Notes: generated from the letters alone by a model not told the origin. DNA of 64,000 nt from Tenrec ecaudatus (GCF_050624435.1 NC_134538.1:121617937-121681936), one strand, 5' to 3'; positions 32,974 through 44,725 are shown, counted from the stretch's first letter. Numbers and translations are program-made.

Positions 32974-35086
32974 GGGGGCCCAGCGCCAGAGAGTCTTGCT
33001 GTTGTGTGAGTTGCCAGCGACACTTCATGATGGGGGACATTCTGACTCGTGAATCAGAGTTACTTGGACTAGTAAGAGAGTATTTAGATTTTGCACTTTG
33101 AAAACATTTTCAAAAGAGTGCAAGCCAAAAGGAAAACCGTTATCCAAGCCCACTGGGGCATCTTTGAGAGACTCCACGTCACTCATTATCCAGAAGGAGC
33201 TCCTCGTCGCCTTCGACCAGAACGCCTTCTTCCGCCAGTGGGAGCAGCATGTCCCCAGTGCCCTCCGAGATGGGGACTCGCTGGCCCAGAAGCTGGAGTT
33301 CTATCTTCACATCCACTTCGCCATCTACCTTCTGAAGCACTCCCAAGGGAGGCCTGACAAAGAGGAACTGGAGGAGAGGGTTTCTTACTTCAAAACCTAC
33401 CTGGAGAGGAAAGGCGCGTCGCTGCGCATGACCACGGAGTTCCTTACTACGCCCTCCCTTTTGTTCCCAACCCCGCGGTGCACCCCTTCAAAGAGCTCTT
33501 CCAGGACTCCTGGAGGCCAGAGTTGAAGGTGAAGTTGGGAACGTTCCTGGCTTTAATTTTTAGAGCCAGTAGAACGCCAAGGCTGCTAACACTGCAAGGA
33601 GGACGGACCCAGTAACAAAGACTTGCAGCAGCAGGTCCACCAGCAGCTGGTCCAAGCGGAACAGCGGCGGATGACGTACCTGAAGCGCTGTAATAAGATC
33701 CAGGCGGACTACCACAACCTCACCGGGGTCACGGCGGAGCTGGTGGATGCTCCGGAGGCCACAGTCAGTGGCAAGATGATCACGCCGGAGTACCTGCAGA
33801 GCGTCTCTTCAGTAACCAGATGCGGCAGAGCCTGGCGCACAGTGTGGACTTCACCAGACCCGGCACGGCGGCGACCATGTCGAGAGCCTCCCTGGTTCCT
33901 GTGAAATTGAAGGATGTCCCCTTGCTGCCCTCCCTGGACTACGAGAAACTGAAGAAGGATCTGATTTGGGGCAGCGACCGCCTGAAAGCCTTTTTGCTGC
34001 AGGCTCTACGCTGGCGCTTGACCACGTCCCATCCTGGAGAGCAGAGAGAGACCGTCCTCTTGGACTGTCACAGCGGCAGCTAGTGGAGCATGCTCCAGCT
34101 GCTGCACTCACGGAGCAAGGCAGTGCGCCAGTACATGGCCGGGCTCATCAGCGCGTTCGCCTCCCTCGCCAGAGGTCGCCTCTACCTCAGCCAGAACACG
34201 AAGGTGCTGCAGATGCTGGAGGAGCGGCTGAAAGCGGAGCATAAGGACGTCATCACCCGGGAGAACGTCCTGGGACCTTGCAGAAGTTCCGTCTCAGGCG
34301 TCCACTGCAGACGGCGATGATTGGAGACGGCCTGGTCCTCAGGCTGGTGGACATGCTCAAGGACCCTGACTGCCTGTCTGACTACACGCTGGAGTACTGG
34401 GGGCCCTGCTCACGAACCTCTGCCTGTGCAGCGCAGGGAAGAATATGTGCGCCAGAATGGCGGCCTCGCGCTGAAAGTTTTCTCAGATCTGCTCGGCCAT
34501 GAGAACCATGAGATACAGCCGTACGTGAATGGAGCTCTGTACAGCATCCTTTCGATCCCCTCCATCCGGGAGGAGGCCAAGGCCATGGGGATGGAAGACA
34601 TGCTGCGCTGCTTCACCAAAGAAGGCAACGCGGAAACGATTCGCCAGATGGAATTCATCATCAGGCAGCTCAACACTGAAGAGCTACTAGATGGCGGCAC
34701 TGAATCTGCCGGTGACGAAGATGAAGATGATGTAGAGGACCACGACACCATGGAGGCCAATCTGGAAAAGGACGAGCTGATCCAGCCCCAGCTTAGGGAC
34801 CTCTCGGGGGAGAAGCTCCTGACTACAGAGTACCTGGGGATCATGACTAACACTGGCAGGACTGAGGCCGAGCTGTGGAAGGACCCGGCCGCCAGGGTGC
34901 AGTGGAGCATGGATGAACCCTTGCGTGGGTGGGTCACCCCAAGCAGTCACCGGATGGGGCCCCCAGTGTAAGTCCGGGGAGAGGAGGTGGGGTTGGCATT
35001 TCTGGTGCTTCGTCTTGACGAACAGCGGCTTGAGATGTATGCCATAGACATGTGAAAATAAAACATGCGTGTTGAGAAAAAAAAGG
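32974..35086 (+). pseudogene. ARMC9P: ARMC9 processed pseudogene
   Basis: ARMC9 is a LisH- and armadillo-repeat protein of the ciliary base. This is an intronless copy. The start at 33030 gives [20 protein letters not shown] (LisH region). A frameshift near 33099 then shifts the frame, and further blocks follow, such as [61 protein letters not shown] and [18 protein letters not shown], in several frames. The copy ends near GIMTNTGRT... with a stop at about 34969, then a 3' UTR with AATAAA at 35057 and an 8-A tail (35077-35084). A 10-bp duplication, agagagtcaa, lies at 32964-32973 and 35087-35096. Multiple frameshifts and one internal block with missing bases (around 33480-33630) make it non-coding. 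It retains much CpG-rich coding sequence. The symbol is descriptive. Confidence 0.96.
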
Positions 35087-36827
35087 AGAGAGTCAAAAAG
35101 CTGAATACAACTTTTCTAATGGTAGCCTATGAAGACAAAGCCAAATATTAAAATGCAGTGCGTGAAGATCCAAAATTTGAAAATCAAAAGGGAAGGACAA
35201 CCTCAACATACCTTAAACTGAAAACACAAGGAAAAATTCAAGCCTCAAATTGCAATCTTGAAAGAGTCTTTGGGCAAAAAAGTGAATGATGTGGGACGCA
35301 TAAAAAGAAGATGGAAGAACACACAGAGTCACTGTAAAAAACTAATCAATAACCCATCATTTCAGGAGGTAGCATATGAGCAAGAACTAATGATGCTGAA
35401 AGAAGTTCAAGCTGCAATGAAGCATTAGCCAAAAACAAGGCTCCAGGAATTGATGCAATACCGATGGGAACATTTCAGCAAGCTGATGAAGCACTGGGAG
35501 CATTCACTTGTCTATGCCAAGAAATTTGGAAGACTGCTGCTTGACCAGCTGGCTGAAGGAAACCATATTTGGACCCACTCCAAAGAAAGCTGATCCAATA
35601 TAATGTTTGAACTATAGAACAGTATCAATGATATTGCATGCAAGTAAAATTCTGAAGATCATCCAACAAAGATTTCAGTAGTACATTGACAAGGAACTGC
35701 CAGAAGTTCATGTCAGATTCAGAAGAGGAATGGAACAGGAGATATCATTGCTGATGATAGGCAGAGAATGCCAGAAAGATATTTACTTATATTTTAGTGA
35801 TGATGCATAATAAACTATGGATAACCTTGAGAAGAATGGGAATTACAGAACACTTCACTGTGCTCATGAGGAACTTGTACATGGACCAAGAGGCAATTGT
35901 GCGAACAGAACAAGGCTTAAACTCAGGAAAGGTACGTGTCAGGGTTGTATCCTCTCACCATACTTGTTCAATCGACAGGCTAACCAAATAATGAGATCGC
36001 TTATAGTAAGAAAAATGTGGCATCAAGATTGGAGTAAGGCTTTATTAACAACCTGAGATATGCAGATGACACAACTTTGCTTGCTACCAATGGACTTGAA
36101 GCACTTGCGGATGAAGATTAAAGATTGCAACCTTCATTATGGATGGACTCAATATAGAAAAGGGCCCAAATCCTTACAACTGGACCAATAGTAACATCAT
36201 AATAAATAAAGAAGAGGTTGAAGTTGTCAAGGATTTCATCTTGCTTGGAACCACAATCAATACTCATGGAAGCAGCAGTCAAGAGATCAATCAACACATT
36301 TCATTTTGTAAATCTGTGCACATGACCTCTTTAAAGTGTTGAAGAGCAAGAGAGTTACTTTGAGGACTAAGGTGCACATTACTCAAGCCATAGTATTCCC
36401 CATTGCCTCAGATGCATTTGAAAGTTGGACACTGAATAAGAAGGACTGAAGAACAGGTGCATTTGAATTGTGGTGCTGGAGATGAATACTGAATACCTTA
36501 GACTCCTAAAAAGACAAACTAATCTGTATTGGAAGAAGTATGACCTGAGTGCCTCTTAGAGGTAAGGATCGCAAGGCTTCGTCTTGTGTACTTTTGGCAT
36601 GTCAGGAAAGACCAGTCCCTGGGGCAGGACAACATGTTTGGTAAATGGCGGGGAAGTGAAAAAGAGGAAGGCCCTCCACAAGCTGGATTGACATAGTGGA
36701 GGCATCAATGGTCTCAAGCACAGAAACAATTGTGAGGATGGTGCAGGACCATACAGTGTTTTGTTCTGTTGTGCAGAGGGTCCCTACAGGTCGCAGCCGA
36801 CTCTTTGGCACCTAACAACAGCAATAC

Positions 36828-37551
36828 CTCTACTTCTGGTATTCTCTAGTTTCTGATATTGATTGTGAAGGCTACACAGAACTCACAAACAAAATTCAGG
36901 TATGTTGAGGATGCTAACAAGTTGTAATGTCAGGGAGACATGCCCAGAGGAGTAATTTACCTGGACGTGTCACTAAATTCCAGGTAGGCTCAATAAATAC
37001 AACCCCACTCTACTGTAAAGCATTAACCCGAAAGCATACAGTTCAAGATCCCAGAGTCAGCAAACCCAGCTCCCTAAATTAAGTGCTCAGAGGCATCCCC
37101 CTCTAGTAAGCCTTAGCTCAAAGGCACTCAACTCTTCCCCGCGGGTCAGCAAGTCCAACTTGCCCAATTAAGGCCCAGAGGCCCCCACTCTGCAAGCCAG
37201 CCTCCTGCACAAAAGCATTTAACTTGCTCTTGAGGTTGGGAAATCCATCACATTGTTCCATGCATTTTCTCCTGGTTCTGCTGTTGCTCCTCTGATAAGT
37301 ATAGCTATAATCTGGACCCAAGAGGTCTCCACTGCACAGGGATCTCAGGTCCAGTGGATAAGCTCCATTCCTGGCTCTTGCTGATAATGAAATCACTCCT
37401 CCTGCTTCTCAGAGCAGGATATAACACAACATTTTATACACATCAGGATAGGACTCAGTGAATCTTATTTGCAATTACTCATAGGTGAATCCTATCAGTG
37501 TCTTTCCCAACATTCCTACTAGACCTATGAAGGGAAAAGTCGTTTGGAGGT
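36828..37551. other. Unassigned intergenic sequence
   Basis: No gene or repeat was recognised. Confidence 0.4.
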
Positions 37552-38045
37552 TGAGATAGTTAAGGTTTATTGTGCCAACCTGGCCAATAAACACATATAG
37601 GGTTAATTGAAGGGTGAGCCTCGCCTTTCTAGTTTCCGGGTCTCTTGTTTTCTGATGGTCGGACCAGGGTGCAGCTGCCTTAGCCAGTTCCCTGCTTCAG
37701 CTGGCCAGGCTTACTTCCTGCAAGACATCCCTGAGGAGAAGCCACATGGACCTACCCCGATGCAGCCCTGGGTGCTGGAGCAGCTGCGAGGAGACCCCTG
37801 CGAGTGCTGAGATGCTTACACAGTCACTGATTCAGCTTTCCTCCTGCAGTCAGTGTCATTGCGTGTGTTTTGTGAGATAGAAGAGGACTTTGTGTCGGAC
37901 ATATGGGCTAATGTTGGAATTATGGGCTTGGACAGCACTGGGTTGGGATGCTTTCTTAATGTACACTTACACTTCATATAAAACTCTCTCCTATATACAT
38001 ATGAGTTTCTGTGGATTTGTTTCTCTAGTCTCCCAGACTAACACA
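37552..38045 (+). mobile_element. Solo LTR copy
   Basis: Starts TGAGATAGTTAAGG (with 'tttattgtgccaacctggcc') and ends CTAACACA. Flanks are gaggt (37547-37551) and gaggg (38046-38050), a 4/5 match to a 5-bp duplication. The 3' third ('gatttgtttctctagtctcc') is shared with the other copies. Confidence 0.72.
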
Positions 38046-38095
38046 GAGGGAGTTAGAGACTTTGTCAGAAAGAGCAACATTAAATAATTCATGGT

Positions 38096-38201
38096 CCCTG
38101 CAAAGCTTCGTCTTTTGCCAGAGGAGTAGCTGGCGGGTCCAAGCTACTGACCATGCAGTTAGCAGTCCAATGTCTGACCCACTATGCCATCAGGACTCCT
38201 T
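38096..38201 (-). mobile_element. AfroSINE 5' half, antisense
   Basis: 'aagctactgaccatgcagtt', 'agcagtccaatgtctgaccc' and 'actatgccatcaggactcct'. The 3' tail is missing. Confidence 0.83.
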
Positions 38202-38227
38202 TACAACAGAAGATGAGGGTCATCAGA

Positions 38228-38340
38228 CAGAACATGGGTTCTGAAGTCAAAGAGATGAAGTTCAAAATTTGCTCCATCTCTGGCTCAGGGCAAATTACCA
38301 CAACTCTCAAAGCCTCAGAATCTTCTTTTATGAAAACTTC
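38228..38340 (+). mobile_element. MIR fragment
   Basis: 'gttctgaagtcaaagagatg' with 'cagggcaaattaccacaact' and 'caaagcctcag' follow the MIR core. Old. Confidence 0.5.
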
Positions 38341-38354
38341 CTGGTGCCATCTTC

Positions 38355-38547
38355 TCAATCTCATTGCTATCAAGTTGATGCCAACTCATAGTGACTATAT
38401 AATGAGGTAGAACTCCCCTTGTGAGTTTCAGAGACTAGCTGTTCGTGGGAATAGCCCTGTATTTCTCCTGCAGAATGGTTGCTGGTTTCAAACTTCTGAC
38501 TTTTAGGGTTGCAGCCCAATGCGTAACCACTATGCCACTAGGGCTCT
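38355..38547 (-). mobile_element. AfroSINE, antisense
   Basis: 'tgctatcaagttgatgccaa', 'ggtttcaaacttctgacttt' and 'gtaaccactatgccactagg' in order. Confidence 0.88.
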
Positions 38548-38882
38548 CTGGGAGCACATTAGTAGGTGTTTTAAGAATAGGGTTCATTTGATGATAGGAT
38601 AGGAACAAAGAAATGATTTCATGACCTGTAACTTTTCTACCTCCTGCCTCTTTAAGCTCTTTTCTATTCACTGGCTACGTTCACTCTTAGGTAAATGCTT
38701 GAGAAATAAGGGGAGGAAAACCCCTAAATAGCATGGTTTGAATAAATTCTCTTCTTAATCATTTTATGAAGGTTTGGGTGAGGAGAGTTTTAAAATATTC
38801 AAAAAAGTTCCAGAATAATTTACCTGTTTCATGTGAACCGCATTGCTTTTTCCCACTAGCGTAGTAAATGTGAGGCTTCCTT

Positions 38883-38967
38883 CTCAGTGCCAGCGAGTGG
38901 ATTCTGACGCACGGCGTCCCTATAGGACAAAGTAGAACTGCCCCTTTGGGTTTCTAGAGCTACCGAA
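38883..38967 (-). mobile_element. AfroSINE 3' tail, antisense
   Basis: 'agtgccagcgagtggattct', 'gtccctataggacaaagtag' and 'tgcccctttgggtttctaga'. Confidence 0.82.
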
Positions 38968-39064
38968 AAATTTTAATTTTCTGAGTATTTTTATAGTATT
39001 CTCTCATAAAATGAACCATTGTTATGACCTTCACAGTATTATAGTCCATGGTGAATGCTATTAC

Positions 39065-39215
39065 ATTGTCCTGACAACACTGGGAAATGATTTGGTATCA
39101 TTTCCTCATTATTAGATGTAGAAACTAAAAACTCAGGGAATGAACATGACTAGCCCTCTCGTAGAAATCAAATGTCAGAAGCATGACCCAAACCACAGGT
39201 CCAGTGTTTGCAACT
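39065..39215 (+). mobile_element. MIR fragment
   Basis: 'tcatttcctcattattagat' followed by 'gaaactaaaaactcaggga' and 'gcatgacccaaaccacaggt' matches the MIR 3' half order. Confidence 0.5.
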
Positions 39216-39483
39216 TGTTGCATACACCACTCATCATAGCAGTTTTCCACCTGGAGTAAGGGAACTGGAACTTCAGCTGAAGTTCCAGACCATCCTGAGA
39301 TGCTCCCAAAGGAGCATTTCTCGTGTAGATTTGCCATATCATTCCATGTTCCTCAGGCCTTTCTATACTCTCAGACTAAAGGACCAGAGTTGGCACACTA
39401 TAGAAATGTAAAGAAGAAGGGAGGGGACATTCCTCAAATTTTTTTATGAGTATCCTTTGATTCCTAGTCCTAGTCTCAGCAAG

Positions 39484-39838
39484 GAGCCCAGCTGATGCTG
39501 TGGGAGATGCATTGGGCTGCTAATTGTAGGATCACTGGTTCAAGGCTGTCTGCTCCCATGAAGATCTACAACAGTGGTTCTCAACCTGTGGGTCATGACT
39601 CCTTTGGGGCAGTCGAATGACCCTTTCACAGGGGTCGCCTGATTCATGACAGTAGCAAAATTACAGTTATGAAGTAGCAATGAAAATAATTTTGGGGGTT
39701 GGGGGGACACCACAACATGAGGAACTGTATTAAAGGGTCTTGGCATTAGGAAGGTTGAGAACCACTGATCTACAGTCTCGGAAACTTGATATAGGGCCAC
39801 TGTGAATCACAGTGAACTAGGTAGCAGTGAGTTTGGGG
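39484..39838 (+). mobile_element. AfroSINE split by a SPIN element
   Basis: The left part (39484-39571) has 'gatgcattgggctgctaatt'. The right part resumes at 39768 with 'atctacagtctcggaaac' and ends 'agtgaactaggtagcagtga'. The SPIN copy at 39572-39767 lies between. Confidence 0.9.
39572..39767. mobile_element. SPIN-type hAT MITE, copy 1
   Basis: 196 bp. The left end CAGTGGTTCTCAACCT pairs with the right end complement CAGTGGTTCTCAACCT. Inside are the familiar 'gtagcaaaattacagttatg' and 'aaagggtc' blocks of SPIN non-autonomous elements. Eight-base duplications are atctacaa (39564-39571) and atctacag (39768-39775). SPIN elements are known for horizontal transfer into several tetrapod lineages, including tenrec. 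It interrupts an AfroSINE. Confidence 0.93.
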
Positions 39839-40079
39839 TAGTCACAGCAAAAATAACTGTTTTCCCTTTATTGATGGGAGGTTTTTTTCTTTTTTTGTGA
39901 AATATATAATCCAATTAATAGAGAAAGGGGGAGCATAACTTCCTAATCTCCTAGGGTAGCATTAGATTTTCAAAAGAAGGGCACATAAAAGTAGAGACAG
40001 AGATAGGAAGAATACAATGTAGTACTTCATACGTCTTTCATAAGCTTTAATGTTTCAGAATTTCCCCCTAACAACTTCC

Positions 40080-40240
40080 TGTTTATTTTTGCAACTCCAC
40101 TATACAGCAGGTAGGCCTGGTATTATGACCTCCATCTTCAGACCTACACGACTGGCTCAGCTTAGAGAAGGGAACTAATTTGCCCAAAGTGACACAGAGG
40201 ACAGACCTGGAACCCAAACCCAGGTGACTCTCCCGTCATT
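40080..40240 (+). mobile_element. MIR fragment
   Basis: 'aggtaggcctggtattatga', 'gggaactaatttgcccaaag', 'tgacacagaggacagacctg' and 'gaacccaaacccaggtgact' follow the MIR 3' half closely. Confidence 0.7.
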
Positions 40241-40499
40241 GAAAATGTCAGACTGTAATGCAACAACAGTTAACTACCGCAATCAATACTAACTGCAGAG
40301 GAATATTTAAATCCACTCTCCCAAATTTTCTACCTCACGTTTCTTAGGCTGTTTTGTTTAAGTCAACATAAAATACTACTGAGCATCTAATTAGAATCTC
40401 TTCAACATGCTTACACTTCTGGTTTTATTTTGAAATGACATTTGGTTTCTGTACTCAAAAAATAGATCATTAACCAGGATCATTAACAAGGTCTGGTAA

Positions 40500-40986
40500 A
40501 TGTGCTTGTGCTTTAATAAAAGCAATCCATTATATAGATTGGCTCAGGCCAAACTATTGATCAGAGAAACTAGATTAAACGAAAAAGAGTATGGCATCAG
40601 GATTGGAGGACGTCCTATGAACAACCTGCAGTATACAGATGGCACAACCTTGCTTGCTGAGAGTGAGGAATTGAAACACTTACCGATGAAGATGAAGGAT
40701 TGTAGTCTTCAGCGTGGTTTGCAACTCAATGTAAGGAAGACTCAAATCCTCAGAACTGGATGTTATCAAGGATTTCATCTTGCTTGGATCCACAATCAAA
40801 GCTCATGGAAGCAAGTCAAGAGATCAAAAGATGTACTGCGTTGGGTAAATCTGTGGCACAAGCCTTCTTTAGAGTATTGGAGGACTAAAGTGCACCTGAC
40901 CCAAGCCATGGCGTTCTCCATTGCACCATATGTATGTGAAAGTTGGACATTGGATAAGAAAGACTAAAGAAAAGACGCATTTGAAT
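40500..40986 (+). mobile_element. RTE LINE fragment, left part
   Basis: Reverse transcriptase remnants: 'cggcatcaggattggagga'-like block at about 40590-40610, and the catalytic box reads Y-T-D-G instead of Y-A-D-D at about 40630-40642. Then follow 'ggatttcatcttgcttggat' and 'gcacctgacccaagccatgg'. The LTR at 40987 interrupts it. Confidence 0.85.
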
Positions 40987-41477
40987 TGTGGTTCTGGCAA
41001 TTACATAGTCTGTCAACTTGCAAAGGGGTGGGCTCTCACCTGTCAATCAGGTCACAGCTTGATGATCTCATTTGGAAGCACAAAGGATATAAATAGCTCA
41101 CTGGAGGCTAGATATACACACACTCACTGCTTCATATTCCTGATAAGAAACATGGAGCTATGCTAGAGCCCTAGAGCTGGAGGAGCCATGTAGAGATCCA
41201 CATCAGCACTGAGATGCCCATACCACAACTGGAGCCACAAGACTTTCCACCCACTGGCCTCTGATTTTCATGCATTCAGCCTCATTGCATGGCTGTGTGA
41301 GTCTAAGGAAGAATTTATGGACTAGTATCGACATTTGGGCTAATATCAGACTTAAGGACTTGATCTGAACTGGGCTGGGATGTTTTCTTAAAATACAATT
41401 GTTCTTTGAGATAATGTTCTGTCTTGTACACATGTGAGTATCTATAAATTTGGTTCTATAGTCAACCCAGACTAACA
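40987..41477 (+). mobile_element. Solo LTR copy inside the RTE
   Basis: Starts TGTGGTTCTGGCAATTAC and ends 'cagactaaca'. Internal 'catttggaagcacaaagg' and 'tggacttg'-like blocks match the copy at 53632. The target-site repeat is not clean. Confidence 0.72.
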
Positions 41478-41850
41478 GAGTGGTGCTGGAGAAGAATACT
41501 GAAAGTATCATGGACTGCTAAAAGGACAAACCAATCTACATTGAAAGAAGTAAAGCCTGAATGCTCTTTAGAGGCAAGGATAGCATGACTTCATCTTACG
41601 TGCTTTGGACATATTGTCAGGAGATACCAGTCCTTGGAGAAGGACATCATGTTTGGAAAGTAGAGGTACAATGAAAAACAGGAAAGCCCCCAATGAGATG
41701 GAATGACACAGTGGATGGGCTCAGGCATAGGAACGATTTGTGAGGATGGCTAAGGACGAGGCAGTGTTTTCTTCTGTTGTGCATAGGGTTGCTATGGGTT
41801 AGAGCCCGCTCAATGGTGCACAACAACAACAACAACAACAAACTATTGAC
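41478..41850 (+). mobile_element. RTE LINE fragment, right part with (CAA)n tail
   Basis: Continues the RTE at 40500: 'ggtgctggagaagaatactg', 'ggatagcatgacttcatctt', 'ctgttgtgcatagggttgct', and ends in a CAA repeat at 41821-41842. Confidence 0.88.
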
Positions 41851-41859
41851 AAAATAAAA

Positions 41860-41945
41860 CAAAACCTGTTGCCACCAAATCAGTTTCCACTCATGACAAC
41901 ACTGTATTACAGAGTAGATGATTCCAAAAATTTGGGGGGCCGTAA
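41860..41945 (-). mobile_element. AfroSINE 3' tail, antisense
   Basis: 'aaacctgttgccaccaaatc' and 'agtttccactcatgacaaca'. Truncated. Confidence 0.7.
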
Positions 41946-41947
41946 TC

Positions 41948-42505
41948 ATTTTTTAATCATTTTATTGGGGCTCATACAATTCTCATCACAATCCATACAT
42001 CCATCCATTGTGTCGAGCACATTTGTACATTTGTTGCCATCATTCTCAAAGCATTTGCTTTCTACTTGAGCCCTTAATGTCAACTCCTCATTTTCCCCCC
42101 TCCCTCCTCACTCTCCCCTTCCTCATGAACCCTTCATAATTCATAAATTATTATTTTGTCATATCTCCCTTCACCCATGTCTCCCTTCACCCACTTTTAT
42201 GTTGGCCATCCCCTGGGGAGGAGGTTATATGTAGATCCTTCTAATTGGTTCCCCCTTTCTACCCCTCCTTCCGTTCACCCTCCGGGTATCGCCACTCTCA
42301 CCACTGGTCCTGAAGGGTTTATCTGTCCTGGATTCCCTGTGTTTCCAGTTCCTATCTATTCCAGTGTCCATTCTCTGGTCTAGCTAGATTTGTAAGGTAG
42401 AATTGGGGTCATGATAGTGCGGGGAGGAAACATTTAAGAACTATAGGAAAGTTGTATGTTTCATCGTTGCTACCCTGCACCCTGACTGGCTCATCTCCTC
42501 CCCGG
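41948..42505 (-). mobile_element. L1 3' end, antisense
   Basis: 'aatcattttattggggctca', 'tgtgtcgagcacatttgtac', 'ccactggtcctgaagggttt' and 'ccctgactggctcatctcc' in L1 3' UTR order. Truncated at about 42505. Confidence 0.92.
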
Positions 42506-44479
42506 GGTTGTAATCTTTACGTAACCATGATCATGAGACCTTTCTTCTGCTATGCCAAAAGGTGGGCTTCACTTATCAGCAAAGATCACCAAAATGAAAC
42601 ATATAAAAACTTTCTTTAATTTAGTGACCACTAATACTTCAGTTTGAAAATAACATAACTATTGTTCCAATATGATTTTAACATTTTTATCACATTAACT
42701 GTTCTGGGAGGCCTTGATAAGGCTGAGATTTTTATAACCTCTTACTTATTCAGCCTATATTCAAACATAAATAATTAATGTTGTTAGGGAGCTATGCTGA
42801 CTAAATTAAAACCTATAGATGGAAGTTTCATTTCCAAGATTACCATCTCACTATGGAAAAAAGAGTAATATCTACAGAATTCAATCAGTCATGTTATGTG
42901 CTTCAGTAAAATTCAGATTATCTTTTCTCATCAGTATCACTTTACAAAATACCTATTATATAGTTATAGTGAAGTTCATCCCGTAGTTGAAAATATGCTT
43001 ACTTTTAATAGCAAGTTACTATTTTTCTTAGCTTTAAATTATTAAGCATTTTGAACCATAAATGGTATTAAAATTTCCATTTAATATACTCTGTAGTGTT
43101 ACTTTTTAAAAATAGCTTTAAGAAACTTTCAGGTGTATATTTACTTTTTTTTCAATAAAGGGAGCTTTATGGTTTCCTAAGGCAATTATTATTTGCCTCA
43201 AAAGATCAAATTTTAAATAGTTGCATTTGGGTGGTGGTGTCGGGCAGGGGGAACTTCTGGTTAAATGCATGCTATGTCTAGTATTTTCCACTTCTTTGTT
43301 TGGTTCAATGTTTGTGTTTGAATGTGTTTGTTGTGAATGTGTGGTGGTTGCTGTTCCTTCAGTAGATTCCAATTTACCTTCTTTACCTAATCCTCACTGC
43401 CTGTTCTTTCTGTTAGATGACATCAAGATGATTTTAAGTATATTCATAATATATCACAAACCCCAAATCGTCTGTCATACAGATGCGACTATCCAGTGTT
43501 TCCCTCCCTCAATCCTCAGCCCCAGAATAAGGAGAAATTTTGAGTACATAATCTTAGTTAGGCAACACTTCTAACAATAAAAATTCTTTTAAAATTTTTA
43601 TGTGTGTGCAGAGGAAATTGTTACAATTTTTAAAAAGCTCTCAAAGCTACTCAAGCAATCCTCGATGCATTCCTGGTCAACTCTGATGCCTTTACTATTT
43701 TCCTAAGGTCTCTGCGCTGGCTCCCTCCTCCCTAGAGAAAATAGGGATTAGCAAGTTTCAACAAATTCACTTTCTCTCCTTTCTGAGAAATGATTAGAAG
43801 TCACAAATATATTCCCAGGCTGCTTTTTTCTTTCTTTCTGATATCAGAATCCTTGATCCTTTTTGAGGCTAAATGCTCAATTTGTCAGTGCTCTCTAGTC
43901 TCTTCCTTTTGTAGACACACAGTACAGACACCTCCTCTCCACTGATTTCCCCACTCCCTCCCCCCTTACCTACAAAATGCTCCAGTCTCAAGCAGGTTCC
44001 TTCACAGGCCCACCTCTTGTGACCCACAACGGCCACTGACTGACTTCTGAGAGGATGTCCTATTTGCCAGCTCTGGTGGTTTACTTCCTTCCTCTTTGAC
44101 CCTTTTATAGCAGCTGACCTCGTTTAATAAATACCCTTCTTCCTTGAAAGTCTCTCCCGCATTAGGTTTTAGAACACGGCTCAAATGGTTTTCCTCCTGT
44201 CTTCCCAGCAGCAGATTCAGTCGAGAGAGAGCGCTGAACACCTGCCACACTGCCAGCCACTGTTTCAGTATTGGCAGTACGAATACAAACATTTGGATTT
44301 TTTTGTCTGATACCTTTCTATTGTTTTCATTTTCTTCTCTATTTCGTGTAATCTGGTAATAGCATCATTTTCCTTAGCTTTGTTGCCCTCTCTTGTGTAG
44401 TCCTCTTTTTGAAGGACTTCTGTCCTTTATTTATTTATTTTTTTGGTCCCAGAAAAAAGTCAATTTAACCTTTAGAACG
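42506..44479. other. Unassigned intergenic sequence
   Basis: About 2 kb with no recognised gene or repeat. Mostly AT-rich up to 43650. Confidence 0.4.
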
Positions 44480-44725
44480 TAAGCTGAGTATCACCTCCTC
44501 TGTGAGGCTTCTGTGATTTCACCAGACAGGATCATTGCTCTTGTCCAAACCTCCTCTCTCATCCCTCCCTTGCATCCCAAGATGGCCTTCTAATCTGTCT
44601 GTCTGCATCAACTCTTCCCTGCCTCAGTCCCAGGTGGTCAGCAGGATCCTGTCAAGCCACATCACTCCTCTGCTCAGGACCCTTGAGCGGCTTCCTGTCT
44701 CCCCCAGTATTCTCAGTGGGAGTGG
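44480..44725 (+). mobile_element. L2 fragments
   Basis: 'gagtatcacctcctctgtga' (L2 3' region) is followed by 'cacatcactcctctgctcag' and 'gacccttgagcggcttcctg' from a more internal L2 segment. These are two old L2 pieces in plus orientation. Confidence 0.6.

Larger units (their letters stand above)
30613..36827 (+). mobile_element. RTE-clade LINE, long decayed copy with four nested insertions
   Basis: RTE pieces occur at about 30613-31190, 31975-32687, 32912-32973 and 35087-36827. In order they show an endonuclease start (IGIWNVRSM... near 31080-31110), the endonuclease middle with an NSNAKVGN block (about 32190-32220; RTE usually has GDWNAKVG, so the Trp is lost), and a reverse transcriptase with the Y-A-D-D box (LRYADDTTLL, about 36052-36083). 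It ends in a 3' tail with 'aggtcgcagccgactctttg'. A small deletion near 35795 removes the D-Y-A-K-A-F catalytic block. Frameshifts and stops are frequent, so it is dead. Confidence 0.87.

Noticed and set aside
34410-34937. 175-codon minus-strand frame
   Set aside because: It is the reverse complement of the ARMC9 retrocopy, a shadow of its coding sequence.
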